A DNA stretch of 64,000 nucleotides, taken from assembly GCF_002811765.1 (NCBI RefSeq), contig NZ_NPDR01000002.1, forward strand, positions 495,328-559,327. The letters are read 5' to 3'. The stretch is from Leptospira saintgironsiae. GTDB lineage: Bacteria > Spirochaetota > Leptospiria > Leptospirales > Leptospiraceae. The notes under the pieces were generated by a model, which worked only from the letters and a program-made list of their open reading frames with translations, searched no databases and was not told the DNA's origin. Position 1 is the stretch's first letter, and the number at the start of each line of letters is the position of its first letter. Below, one piece after another: positions 28,767 to 37,619 of the stretch. The position numbers and the translations under genes are program-made.

Positions 28767-29426
28767 TTACCATGGTAACTCTTCCCCGTTTTGATGAAAG
28801 AATCTTCCGGACCTTTCCGGACCGAGTTTTTCCACTAAATGGGCTAGTCCCTCGGCTGCTTCTCTAGGTGGAATTCCTTGTCTTCCTGTCATTTCGGTGG
28901 CTACCATTCCAGGGTGGAAAATACCTACAGAGATCTTCTTAGGTGCAAGGTCTCGAGCAAGACTAACTGCACCAGCATTTAAGGCGGCTTTGGACATTCT
29001 ATATCCGTAATAGGCTCCGGAAGTATTGTCTGCGATAGATCCCATTCTGCTAGTGATAAATATCAATTTTGAGTTTGGGCCAAGTTTAGGAAGAAGTAGA
29101 CGACTCAGTCGAATCGGGCCAATTGCATTTACCAGGATCTGGGTTTCGAGTTCTGTAAAGTCCACACTTTCTAAATTATCTGGGATCAAGATCCCCGCGT
29201 TATTGATGAGTATGTCTAGCTTGACTCCGGTCAAAAAACCGGAAAGAGTTTCGAAACTTTGGCTTTGTGTCAGGTCCAGGCCTTCAAAAATTTTTACACC
29301 CAGCCTGCGCAAAGGTTCTGAACTTTTTCTACAAGCTGCATAAACTGTGTAACCTTTTTCGGAATATAAATTTGCGAGCTCTAGACCGATTCCTCGATTG
29401 GCTCCTGTTATTAAAATATGTTTCAT
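28767..29426 (-). CDS. short-chain dehydrogenase (SDR), 219 residues
   Basis: A compact SDR with TGANRGIGLELA at the N-terminus, INNAGIL, catalytic Ser in ITSRMGS and YGYRMSK (Tyr/Lys). It has the short C-terminus of CsgA-like or carbonyl-reductase-like SDRs. The substrate is unknown. It is divergent from the AIM24 gene cluster, which starts about 100 bases away. Confidence 0.88.
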   Translation of the reverse strand: MKHILITGANRGIGLELANLYSEKGYTVYAACRKSSEPLRRLGVKIFEGLDLTQSQSFETLSGFLTGVKLDILINNAGILIPDNLESVDFTELETQILVNAIGPIRLSRLLLPKLGPNSKLIFITSRMGSIADNTSGAYYGYRMSKAALNAGAVSLARDLAPKKISVGIFHPGMVATEMTGRQGIPPREAAEGLAHLVEKLGPERSGRFFHQNGEELPW

Positions 29427-29491
29427 TCGGATTAAATTAAAAAAGAAGAAGTCTAGAAAGAAATACTTAAAGATGGGAATCAGTTGACGCC

Positions 29492-29509
29492 TTGGAAAAT
29501 ACTTTCCAA
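29492..29509 (+). promoter_or_regulatory. hairpin before the first AIM24-family gene
   Basis: TTGGAAA and TTTCCAA pair perfectly with loop ATAC. It lies 12 bases before the ATG at 29522, where it could act as an operator or affect ribosome access. Confidence 0.5.
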
Positions 29510-29521
29510 ACTTTCCCGCGT

Positions 29522-30187
29522 ATGCAATTCCAGATCTCTCATAAACCTTCCTTCTCCTTATTGAAACTTAGATTAGGCCCTGGTCAATCGATTAAATCGG
29601 AAGCCGGAGCCATGGTGTACATGAGTTCCAAAATGGGTGTAGAAACTAAAATGGGAAGTGGCTTTCTTTCTGCCCTTTCCAGAAAAATTTTTGGAGGAGA
29701 ATCATTCTTCTTCAATACTTACACTGCTCCTGATGTAGGTGGAGAGATTGGACTCGCTCCAGATCTTCCCGGAGATATCATTGATCTGGATTTGAATGGA
29801 AAAAGTATTTTTGTACAATCTGGATCTTATCTTGCTTCCGATCCTGGTATCCAAGTAGTTTCTAAATTTGGTGGTCTTCGTTCTTTATTCGGTGGAGAAG
29901 GTCTGTTCTTATTAGAAATTTCTGGAACAGGAAAAGTATTCTTAAGTTCTTATGGAGCTATCGTTCCAATTAAAGTAGAAGGAAATTATACTGTAGACAC
30001 AGGTCATATAGTCGCCTTCGAAAATTCTCTACAATTCAAAGTAGGGAAGGCTGGAGGAAATTGGAAATCCACTCTACTCGGTGGCGAAGGTTTAGTCGCA
30101 AATTTTTCAGGAAACGGAACTCTTTGGATTCAATCCAGAGTGCCATCCGGATTTATCAGCTGGCTTACCAAACTTCTTCCAGTTTAA
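29522..30187 (+). CDS. AIM24/TIGR00266-family protein, copy 1
   Basis: A 221-residue, mostly beta-strand protein of the AIM24 family, whose bacterial members have no established function. It shares with the next two genes an N-terminal KPSxSLLKLxLxxGxSIKxEAGAM segment, an AFENSL region preceded by VDTGHIV, and a C-terminal GGEGLVANFSGNGTLWIQSR. The start at 29522 matches the two paralogues; an in-frame TTG at 29492 would lie in a hairpin. There is no signal peptide or membrane segment. Confidence 0.85.
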   Translation: MQFQISHKPSFSLLKLRLGPGQSIKSEAGAMVYMSSKMGVETKMGSGFLSALSRKIFGGESFFFNTYTAPDVGGEIGLAPDLPGDIIDLDLNGKSIFVQSGSYLASDPGIQVVSKFGGLRSLFGGEGLFLLEISGTGKVFLSSYGAIVPIKVEGNYTVDTGHIVAFENSLQFKVGKAGGNWKSTLLGGEGLVANFSGNGTLWIQSRVPSGFISWLTKLLPV

Positions 30188-30205
30188 CAAATATCAGGAA
30201 TCAAA

Positions 30206-30877
30206 ATGAATATCCAAGTTTTATACAAACCATCTTATTCCGTAGCAAAAGTAAACTTAAGTTCCGGAGAATCTATTAAGGCGGAAGCGGGGGCTCTTAT
30301 GAGTATGAGCTCTCATATCCAAATGCAAACAAGTAAGGCACAACAAGGAGGCTTACTCAAATCCTTGAAGGCTGCTTTTTTAGGGGGAGAATCTTTTTGG
30401 ATGAACACATTCTCCGCATCACAACCAGGAGAAGTTTTACTTGCTCCAACACTTCCCGGTGATATAGAAAAACTGGAATTGAATGGAACAATTTTTATCC
30501 AATCCAGTTCTTTCCTCGCTTCAAAACCTGAGATCGATATAGATACAAAGTTCCAAGGATTAAAAGGTTTTTTCAGTGGAGAGTCTTTGTTCTTCTTAAA
30601 ACTTTCCGGAAATGGCCCAGTGCTTATCTCCAGTTACGGTGGGATCGAAGTCCTAGATGTAGAAGGCGAATTTATAGTAGATACGGGCCATATAGTTGCA
30701 TTCGAAGAAGGACTACAATATGAGATTACGAAGTTCGGAGGTTGGAAATCCTTCTTTCTTGGTGGCGAAGGTTTCGTCGCCAAATTTAAAGGAAGAGGAA
30801 GACTCTGGCTCCAATCCAGAAATGTGCCTACACTCGGCGCTTGGTTCAGATCCGAATTACCACCTAGAAAGGAATAA
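30206..30877 (+). CDS. AIM24/TIGR00266-family protein, copy 2
   Basis: 223 residues with the same layout as copy 1: ESIKAEAGALMSMSS, a VDTGHIVAFEEGL segment and GGEGFVAKFKGRGRLWLQSR near the C-terminus. It starts 18 bases after copy 1 and ends 3 bases before copy 3, so the three are likely one transcript and arose by tandem duplication. The C-terminus ends in a basic/acidic tail (PPRKE). Confidence 0.87.
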   Translation: MNIQVLYKPSYSVAKVNLSSGESIKAEAGALMSMSSHIQMQTSKAQQGGLLKSLKAAFLGGESFWMNTFSASQPGEVLLAPTLPGDIEKLELNGTIFIQSSSFLASKPEIDIDTKFQGLKGFFSGESLFFLKLSGNGPVLISSYGGIEVLDVEGEFIVDTGHIVAFEEGLQYEITKFGGWKSFFLGGEGFVAKFKGRGRLWLQSRNVPTLGAWFRSELPPRKE

Positions 30878-30880
30878 TAT

Positions 30881-31567
30881 ATGAAATTTGAAATATTAGC
30901 AAAACCTGATTTTCCCATCTTAAAATTGAATCTGATATCCGGAGAATCCATTCGTGCAGAATCCGGTGCAATGGTTGCCATGTCTCCTCAGGTCAAAATG
31001 GAGACCAAGGCGCAAGGTGGGATCTTTGCCTCTGCAAAAAGAGCTTTGTTTAGCGGTGAGTCCTTCTTTCAAAATACATTCACGGTGGAAAGTGGAAATG
31101 GTGAGTTATTTTTAACATCCGCCACCCAAGGAGATTTGGAACATAGAGCTCTCAAAAACGAAGAATTGATCTTAAGTAGAGGAGCCTATGTTGCTGGTGG
31201 AACAGAGCTTGCGATAGATAGCAAATGGGGAGGTTTCAAAGGATTTTTTGCGGGAGAAGGTTTATTCTTTCTAAAAGTTTCAGGAACAGGGGACCTTTTC
31301 TTTTCGAGTTTTGGAGCAATCCATACAGTAGATGTAGACGGAATGTACATCGTAGACACAGGTCATATTGTGGGCTTTGAACCTAGTTTGGATTATCATA
31401 TAGATAAAGTAGGTGGACTAAAATCACTTTTCTTATCTGGTGAAGGACTTGTTGCAAAGTTTTCAGGTAAAGGTAGGCTATACCTTCAAACTAGAAACCA
31501 AAACTCTTTTGCTTCCTGGGCAAATTCTTGGAGAAGAGTGCAACGTTCCACGAGCGGAGGGGATTAA
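30881..31567 (+). CDS. AIM24/TIGR00266-family protein, copy 3
   Basis: 228 residues with ESIRAESGAMVAMSP, VDTGHIVGFEPSL and SGEGLVAKFSGKGRLYLQTR. It shares the family core but diverges most in the middle part (ELILSRGAYVAGGTELAID), so the three may no longer be redundant. Its stop overlaps the convergent radical-SAM gene by 4 bases (TTAA). Confidence 0.87.
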   Translation: MKFEILAKPDFPILKLNLISGESIRAESGAMVAMSPQVKMETKAQGGIFASAKRALFSGESFFQNTFTVESGNGELFLTSATQGDLEHRALKNEELILSRGAYVAGGTELAIDSKWGGFKGFFAGEGLFFLKVSGTGDLFFSSFGAIHTVDVDGMYIVDTGHIVGFEPSLDYHIDKVGGLKSLFLSGEGLVAKFSGKGRLYLQTRNQNSFASWANSWRRVQRSTSGGD

Positions 31568-32895
31568 GCCCTTCCTGGGTAGCCAATCACATCCATAAAG
31601 GCGGAAACTGAGAATACCGCCTTTCCTGGTCCTGGTTCTCCATAACCCGGAGGTACTGGAAGATTATATTTTTCGAATGTAGACTTCCAGACTGTGAGTA
31701 ATTCACAGAAGTATTCCAACGGAGGACCGGCCTGTGTTCCTAAAGTTGTATAAGGTTCCGGACACCAAGCAGTAAATCTAGGCATGATCCCTTTTGACAT
31801 GAAGAAGTCTAAACCTTCTCCAGTAGATTTAATTGCTTCTGCAACTGTAGAAAATCCCCAAGGTTGTGAAAGTTCTACGCCACCTACAAAGTTTGGGATC
31901 ACATAAGAAGGCCCAAAAATTTCCGCAGAATCAACGATCCTTCTGATCCAAGTATCTCTACCGATATAAGCTTCTTTTCCAGGACAAATTTTCCGGAATA
32001 GTTCAGGTTCCCAGACTTCGTAGTTTGGGTGGTAAACTTGGATTCCTGCATCTTTGAATTTTTTGCAGTCATCATTCTCCCATGCTTGGGAAACAATCTT
32101 GCCCATCCATCTTCCAGGGAACTTTTGCTCGATGGCTTGCGCGTATTCTAAATAAAAATCGATTTCATTTTTTTTCTTGAGAGAAGTGATTACGGAACCG
32201 CCAGTGATCGTATAAACTTTCGCGATCTCGTCTTCTGCATCTATCCAAGACAGAACTTCTAAAATATCTTCTATATCTTTAACGCCTGTATAAGGTCTGC
32301 CTGCATTCTTTTGTTGTCTATAGTTATGATTGATATCGCAGTACGCGCATTCTTCGTCTTTGCCAAAATACTGGCAGTTGCGGAATACAGTTAGGTAGAT
32401 TAGATACCCCCATTCAATAACAGGTGCGATCTCTCCAGGAATTTTTCCAGATTTGGTTTTGTGTCTGTACCAAGCAGGCTTAGGTGGATATTCTAATTTT
32501 CCTAGAAATGTTTCATTAAGATAAAGACCAGGTCTTCCTTCGTCTTTTTCTCCAGGAGGGATACGTTTTACTTTGTACGGTGATTCCGGATTATTACGAG
32601 TGGAAACAATAGTAGGCAATAAATTGAAATAACCGCCAGTGATCTTGATCTCTTCCGGCGCCTTGGAGTCAGTTCCTTCTTTCATATCCGCAAGTGGAAT
32701 ATGGTCGAAGGAGAAGATGAAATAATCCTTGGTCTTATAGTCTCCCTCTATCTGAAAAGATTCAGGAAGAAAATGGATCCCTTGCCTCAGAATATCCTGT
32801 TTCAGAATTGCTTCGAATGGGATCTGTTTATATTTTTTTTCCATTTCCTCCAACAAGGCTATGGAAGATTCGGGGCGAAGGGTACTCGTGCTCAT
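31564..32895 (-). CDS. radical SAM-like protein with CX8CX2C motif
   Basis: A 443-residue protein (start ATG 32895, preceded by GGAG 8 bases away) whose middle carries CQYFGKDEECAYC (cysteines 174, 183 and 186), followed by a TIM-barrel-like sequence with a GG motif (TITGGSVIT) and later VIPNFVGGVEL. This resembles a radical-SAM fold, but the cysteine spacing is CX8CX2C instead of CX3CX2C. The C-terminal part has WCPEPYTTLG. The function is not recognised. It is convergent with the AIM24 genes and divergent from the sugar dehydrogenase. Confidence 0.75.
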   Translation of the reverse strand: MSTSTLRPESSIALLEEMEKKYKQIPFEAILKQDILRQGIHFLPESFQIEGDYKTKDYFIFSFDHIPLADMKEGTDSKAPEEIKITGGYFNLLPTIVSTRNNPESPYKVKRIPPGEKDEGRPGLYLNETFLGKLEYPPKPAWYRHKTKSGKIPGEIAPVIEWGYLIYLTVFRNCQYFGKDEECAYCDINHNYRQQKNAGRPYTGVKDIEDILEVLSWIDAEDEIAKVYTITGGSVITSLKKKNEIDFYLEYAQAIEQKFPGRWMGKIVSQAWENDDCKKFKDAGIQVYHPNYEVWEPELFRKICPGKEAYIGRDTWIRRIVDSAEIFGPSYVIPNFVGGVELSQPWGFSTVAEAIKSTGEGLDFFMSKGIMPRFTAWCPEPYTTLGTQAGPPLEYFCELLTVWKSTFEKYNLPVPPGYGEPGPGKAVFSVSAFMDVIGYPGRA

Positions 32896-32993
32896 CTTAA
32901 CTCCAGACTGGTTTACATGGGAGTTTTGGCATCTAGTTTTTGGCTTTTTCATCCTTGACTGAGGGATTTCAAACTGTATTTTTTTCTGCCAGA

Positions 32994-34190
32994 ATGAGAC
33001 GATTTCGCAATAGTTTCTTAGTATTCTCTCTGTTTCTGGGACTCTTCCTTTTTAACGGAGATGGGCTTCTTCTTGCCAAAACCAAAAAACAAAAACCCAC
33101 AAAAGAAAGCGGCACCGAATATGTTTTCGGTTGGACCCAAGTGGCTTCCGGATTTAAAGAAATCACCGATATACAATTTCATCCAAGCCTACCTGGTGAG
33201 ATGGTTGTCTTAGAGAAGAAGGGGAAAATCCTTCTTTGGAATTTTACAAATAAAGAATCCAAACTTATCGCAGATTTTACAGGAAGTGTAGAGACCAGAT
33301 CAGAAGAAGGTTTACTTGGCCTCGCATTTCATCCTAAGTTTTCGGAAAATAAGCTCTTCTATATCAATGCAGTTTCTAAAGAGGCAGGCAAGGACCAAAC
33401 ATTCATTTTAGAATTTCGATGGGATGATTCTAAGGTTATTCGCTGGCAGGATCGTAAGAGGATCTTACTTAGAGTGGACCAGCCTTATTCCAATCATAAC
33501 GCAGGCCAGTTAAGTTTTGGTCCAGACGGAAAATTATATATCGGTTTTGGAGATGGGGGTGCAGGTGGAGATCCATACAAACATGGACAAAATACTTCTA
33601 CCTATCTAGGAACTCTCATCCGAATAACACCTAACCTGGATGCAAATGCTCCTCCTTATAAGATCCCGGAAGATAATCCTTACAAAAACTCACCTGGTTT
33701 TTTACCTGAAATTTGGGCCTATGGCTTCAGAAATCCTTGGAAGTTTTCTTTCGATACCAAAACAGGGGATCTATATCTTGCAGATGTAGGACAGGATGAT
33801 TGGGAAGAAGTAGATCTGGTTCTAAAAGGTAAAAACTACGGATGGAATATAAAGGAAGGATTTCACTGCTTTTTGCCCAAGGATACTTGCGAAAAACCAG
33901 GATTAACCGATCCAATCCTAGAATATGATCATAATTTAGGTCGTTCCATTACCGGTGGATATGTGTACAGAGGGAAAAATCTTTCCAAATACTATGGATG
34001 GTATATTTTCGCTGACTTTACCTCTGGAAAGCTACTCGGTTTCTCCACAGAAACGGAAAGTAAAAGGAAACTAACTGTATTAGGGGATACCCACTTCCTA
34101 ATTAGCACATTTGGCCAAGATTCCACAGGTGAGCTGTATTTTGGTGATTTTAGTTCAGGAAATATCTTCCAAATAGGAAAAAAAAATTGA
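32994..34190 (+). CDS. PQQ-type soluble sugar dehydrogenase-like protein
   Basis: A 398-residue exported protein with a hydrophobic N-terminal segment (about residues 6-24). It has the aldose-sugar dehydrogenase/HHIP-like beta-propeller motifs: GLLGLAFHP, HNAGQLSFGPDGKLYIGFGDGG, AYGFRNPWKFSFD, ADVGQDDWEEVD and TGGYVYRG. Family members oxidise sugars in the periplasm with PQQ, though some lack the cofactor. No PQQ synthesis genes are in the window, so cofactor supply is unknown. The ATG at 32994 gives the signal sequence its normal position. Confidence 0.87.
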   Translation: MRRFRNSFLVFSLFLGLFLFNGDGLLLAKTKKQKPTKESGTEYVFGWTQVASGFKEITDIQFHPSLPGEMVVLEKKGKILLWNFTNKESKLIADFTGSVETRSEEGLLGLAFHPKFSENKLFYINAVSKEAGKDQTFILEFRWDDSKVIRWQDRKRILLRVDQPYSNHNAGQLSFGPDGKLYIGFGDGGAGGDPYKHGQNTSTYLGTLIRITPNLDANAPPYKIPEDNPYKNSPGFLPEIWAYGFRNPWKFSFDTKTGDLYLADVGQDDWEEVDLVLKGKNYGWNIKEGFHCFLPKDTCEKPGLTDPILEYDHNLGRSITGGYVYRGKNLSKYYGWYIFADFTSGKLLGFSTETESKRKLTVLGDTHFLISTFGQDSTGELYFGDFSSGNIFQIGKKN

Positions 34191-34289
34191 AATAAATTGA
34201 AAATCTCAGATCCATAGATGTTAACCCAATATAGATCGGACTGCCTCCACCGTGGTCCAGATTAATCTCGATCAAAGAAGGATAGGGGT

Positions 34290-35471
34290 ATGAATAAAGT
34301 CATTTCCGTTGCATCAGCCGTCCTAGTGGTCGGTCTGTTGACATCCGGAGCTTGTAAAAAGCCTGCGGAGAACGCGGATTCCGCGAACGCAAAACAGAGC
34401 CAACCATCGGCAATCGTAGTCTTTAGCGTAGGGGAAGCAAAAATCCAACACGCTGATTTAACTGAAGACAAAGCTAGTCTTGGAACCGTTCTCAAAGAAG
34501 GAGACAAGGTTGAAACCAAGGCAAAAGCAAAAGTTGATATCCAATTTTCTGACGGTTCAGCTGTTCGTTTAGCTGAAAAATCAAGCTTGGAATTCTCCGC
34601 TCTCGCTTTGAATACCCAAGGAAACACTGACACTAGATTGTCTTTAGTTTCTGGAAAAGTTTTCGCTAAAGTAAATAAAGCAAGCAAAGACGATCAGTTC
34701 TCTGTAGTAACTCCAACCGCAATCGCGGGAGTTAGAGGAACTTCTTTCGTTGTGGATCGTACTAAAAACGACAGATCTGTTGTAAAAGTATTAGAAGGAT
34801 CCGTTGCAGTATCTCCAAGAGTTCGCGCTCTGGAAGGTGCAACTGCTGAAGAAATTTCTGCGAATGCAGAATTACAAAAGATCAAAGCTTCTTTAGACAA
34901 AGCTGAAGTTATCTTAGAAAAAGATGAGTCTTCTATAGTAAAAGCTCCTGATAAAAAATTCGGTGAGAAAGAACTTACTAAGTTAGACGCTACTTTGGAA
35001 AAAGACATTCCTAAAGCGGTTACTAAACTAACTGGCTCTGGAGTTTCTAAAACCGAAGAAGAAGAGATCAGAACTATCGTTACTCTGGACAAAGACACTG
35101 CTGACAAATTGGTAAAACTAAATGTCGATCCTAAGTCTGGAAAAATCGATGAAGCTACAAACGCTGCTAACGAATCTGAGAGAAAGAAAATCGAAGAAGA
35201 ATTAGCTAAACGTCAGGCAGACGAGTTGAAAAGATTCAAGAACGTACTTGTTTCTGCTCCTAAAAACCTGAAAACCAATAAGGATCTTGTAAACTACTAC
35301 GAGAAACTGGAAAAAATCGTATTGGCTGATGGCAAAACTACCATCATCGGAGCGATTGTAGACCAGCAAGGTAGTACAATGATCGTCCATACCGAAGACG
35401 GTATTAAGAAGATCAACCAGGATGATGTAAAAGAAGTTATCTACGACTTCCAAACTAAATCCGAAAACTAA
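34290..35471 (+). CDS. FecR-domain lipoprotein (LipL45-like)
   Basis: A 393-residue lipoprotein with lipobox LLTSGAC (Cys at about residue 22), a FecR domain at about residues 45-150 (GDKVETKAKAKVDIQFSDGS, GVRGTSFVVD) and a long charged, mostly helical C-terminal region rich in Lys and Glu. Size, lipobox and FecR domain fit LipL45 of Leptospira, a surface-related lipoprotein whose C-terminal fragment is reported to be processed. That match is from memory. No FecI or FecA neighbour is present. A strong terminator follows. Confidence 0.85.
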   Translation: MNKVISVASAVLVVGLLTSGACKKPAENADSANAKQSQPSAIVVFSVGEAKIQHADLTEDKASLGTVLKEGDKVETKAKAKVDIQFSDGSAVRLAEKSSLEFSALALNTQGNTDTRLSLVSGKVFAKVNKASKDDQFSVVTPTAIAGVRGTSFVVDRTKNDRSVVKVLEGSVAVSPRVRALEGATAEEISANAELQKIKASLDKAEVILEKDESSIVKAPDKKFGEKELTKLDATLEKDIPKAVTKLTGSGVSKTEEEEIRTIVTLDKDTADKLVKLNVDPKSGKIDEATNAANESERKKIEEELAKRQADELKRFKNVLVSAPKNLKTNKDLVNYYEKLEKIVLADGKTTIIGAIVDQQGSTMIVHTEDGIKKINQDDVKEVIYDFQTKSEN

Positions 35472-35498
35472 TCCACAGGCTTAAACAGGTGGAAAAAT

Positions 35499-35530
35499 CC
35501 CGGGTTGCCCTAAAGGCGGCTCGGGTTTTT
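35499..35530. terminator. bidirectional terminator
   Basis: CCCGGGTTGCC pairs with GGCGGCTCGGG (11 pairs, some G-U) around CTAAA, with TTTTT after it on the plus strand and an A-run before it. It serves the FecR lipoprotein and probably the convergent gene that ends at 35531. Confidence 0.85.
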
Positions 35531-35869
35531 CTATTTATGGGGTTTATGGTGTGGATGAGTATCTAGATAATGGTCCCATAGTTTTAGGATCATGTTTGAA
35601 ATTTCTTCTAAATCTAAGACTAGAAGTTTATCTTTATAATTCACGAGCAGCTTACTCTTACCGAATTTTTGGATTTCTCCCCATTCTACTCTGAAACCGG
35701 GAATCAAACTAATTGAATCAAATAGAATATCTTTGATCTCCATTTTGGAAACATGACCATTCTGTTTGGAAAGATAAGAAAGAATAGAATGGAAGATGAT
35801 TTTTTTCATCTCTCCAGTATCCGGAATATCCGGCAGTTTATCTTTGACTCTTTTTAATTTTCGAACCAC
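35531..35869 (-). CDS. hypothetical protein, 112 residues
   Basis: A small basic soluble protein with His-rich C-terminus (THPHHKPHK) and a helical N-terminus. No known domain. Its start overlaps the end of lipA by 16 bases on the same strand, so it is likely translated with lipA, and its stop abuts the terminator shared with the FecR lipoprotein gene. A link to lipoate metabolism is possible only by position. Confidence 0.6.
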   Translation of the reverse strand: MVRKLKRVKDKLPDIPDTGEMKKIIFHSILSYLSKQNGHVSKMEIKDILFDSISLIPGFRVEWGEIQKFGKSKLLVNYKDKLLVLDLEEISNMILKLWDHYLDTHPHHKPHK

Positions 35870-36759
35870 GGCACTTGCTCGTCCGCGTGATAAGAACTTC
35901 TGACCAAAGGTCCTGAGAATACAGTTCTGAATCCTAAGGCTTTTCCGAATTCTTTCAGATCTTTGAATACTTCCGGACGAATATACTCGCTCACAGGAAG
36001 ATGGGTAGGTGTTGGTTGTAGATATTGTCCTAGTGTAATCATCTGCACTCCAACGGATCTGAGATCTTTTAGAGTTTGGTGAATTTCTTCTAATGTTTCT
36101 CCAAGTCCTAGGATGAGCCCACTTTTAGTTAAAAGTCCTCTCTTTGATGCATGCTCCAGAACATCTAAGGATCTTTCGTATTTTTTAGCTGGAGCTACAG
36201 TCTGGAATAATCTCTCAACTGTTTCTAGGTTATGATTGAATATGTCTGGCTTGGAAGAATAAACGATCTCTAAGTTTTCTTCTCTCATTTTGAAGTCTGG
36301 TACTAAAATTTCAATTTTGCATTCGGGTAATCTTTCGCGGATTAACTCTACAGTTTTTTTGTAATGAGCCGCTCCTCCATCTGATAGATCATCTCTGTTA
36401 ACGGATGTGATTACCACATGTTTAAGGCCTAATGCCTTTGCAGATTCTGCCACTCTTAACGGTTCTTCTGGATCTAATGCGAGTGGTTTTCCAAATGCAA
36501 CATCACAATAAGAGCAACGTCTTGTGCAAATATCTCCTGCGAGCATATATGTTGCAGTTTTTCTGGACCAACAATGATTCAGGTTCGGACAAGAAGCACT
36601 TTCACAGACTGTATTGAGTTTTCCTCCCTCAACAGAACTACGGACAAAATCGACCGAATTTTCCTTTTCGCGAAAAGGAAGCCTTACCTTCAACCAATCC
36701 GGTTTTTCGGGAGCGGGCTGGTATGCATTGGATCTTGGCTTCTTTTTGAGAGGATTCAC
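35854..36759 (-). CDS. lipA: lipoyl synthase LipA
   Basis: LipA inserts two sulfur atoms into octanoyl groups on lipoyl domains. The frame is open to 36882, but the GTG at 36759 gives the N-terminus VNPLKKKPRS seen in leptospiral LipA and a normal length of 301 residues. The auxiliary cluster cysteines are in CESASCPNLNHC (52, 57 and 63) and the radical-SAM cluster in CTRRCSYC (78, 82 and 85). The gene is divergent from the pseudouridine synthase with an overlapping long open frame, which this start resolves. Confidence 0.95.
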   Translation of the reverse strand: MNPLKKKPRSNAYQPAPEKPDWLKVRLPFREKENSVDFVRSSVEGGKLNTVCESASCPNLNHCWSRKTATYMLAGDICTRRCSYCDVAFGKPLALDPEEPLRVAESAKALGLKHVVITSVNRDDLSDGGAAHYKKTVELIRERLPECKIEILVPDFKMREENLEIVYSSKPDIFNHNLETVERLFQTVAPAKKYERSLDVLEHASKRGLLTKSGLILGLGETLEEIHQTLKDLRSVGVQMITLGQYLQPTPTHLPVSEYIRPEVFKDLKEFGKALGFRTVFSGPLVRSSYHADEQVPWFEN

Positions 36760-36794
36760 CCTTAAAGCCTCTGTCTGAGTCCAAAAAGAGTCAA

Positions 36795-37619
36795 GTGTTT
36801 TGGGTAGCCGAAAATAGGTGGGTGTCCGAATCTGGAGAGGACCTTTCCAAGGCTGAGGCAAGTTTGAGCGAAAAAATCGCAAATGAAAAATCGGGGGAGG
36901 ACTCCTCCAAAGAGATCCGGATCAACCGATTCTTGGCAGACTGCGGCCTAGGATCTCGCAGAAAGGTAGAAGAATTGATCCTTTCCGGCAAAGTGAAAGT
37001 TAACGGAGCCGTCGAAAAAAATCTAAGCACTAGGATCAAAGTCGATTCAGATATAGTCCAGGTTGGAAATAAAAAATTAGTTCCTCCTACAGAATCGGTG
37101 TTTCTAGCATTAAACAAACCTAAAGGGTTTCTTTGTTCCCATAGTGACCGTTTTCATTCTAATACGATTTTTGAGTTACTCCCTAAAAAGTATGGAAAAC
37201 TTTTTATCGCAGGAAGATTGGACCTGGATTCCAGAGGCCTTCTTCTTTTATCCGACCAAGGAAACTTAGTCCAAGAGATCACCCATCCATCTGAAGGTTC
37301 TGAAAAAGAATATGAAGTAATCTTAGAAGAAGAATTGGATGCCAAAGAAGTAAAGGACAGATTTACTAAGGGATTTATAGACGAGGGAGAATTTTTAAAA
37401 GCGGAGAAGGTTACATCCTTAGTAAAAGGAGAAGAATCTTCCAAATTCAGAATTATCTTAAAACAAGGAAGAAAACGCCAGATCCGTAGGATGTTCTCTA
37501 TACTCGGCGGAAGAGTGATCGATCTACAAAGAATTCGTATCGGAAAACTTTCCTTGGAAAAATTGAAAATCGGAGAAGGTAAGTTTGTCTTACTGGATCC
37601 TAAAGTTTGGAGACCATGA
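36795..37619 (+). CDS. RsuA/RluB-family rRNA pseudouridine synthase
   Basis: A 274-residue enzyme with an S4 RNA-binding domain (IRINRFLADCGLGSRRKVEELI, about residues 42-62), the pseudouridine synthase core with catalytic Asp in GRLDLDSRGLLLL and the C-terminal GRKRQIRRMF. This is the small-ribosomal or large-ribosomal RsuA/RluB type; the exact uridine cannot be told. GTG at 36795 gives an N-terminal extension of about 40 residues; the GTG at 36822 is also possible. The stop overlaps the MBOAT start (ATGA). Confidence 0.88.
   Translation: MFWVAENRWVSESGEDLSKAEASLSEKIANEKSGEDSSKEIRINRFLADCGLGSRRKVEELILSGKVKVNGAVEKNLSTRIKVDSDIVQVGNKKLVPPTESVFLALNKPKGFLCSHSDRFHSNTIFELLPKKYGKLFIAGRLDLDSRGLLLLSDQGNLVQEITHPSEGSEKEYEVILEEELDAKEVKDRFTKGFIDEGEFLKAEKVTSLVKGEESSKFRIILKQGRKRQIRRMFSILGGRVIDLQRIRIGKLSLEKLKIGEGKFVLLDPKVWRP

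Noticed and set aside
36760..36882. N-terminal extension of lipA to 36882
   Set aside because: It overlaps the divergent pseudouridine synthase start, and the GTG at 36759 gives the expected LipA N-terminus.
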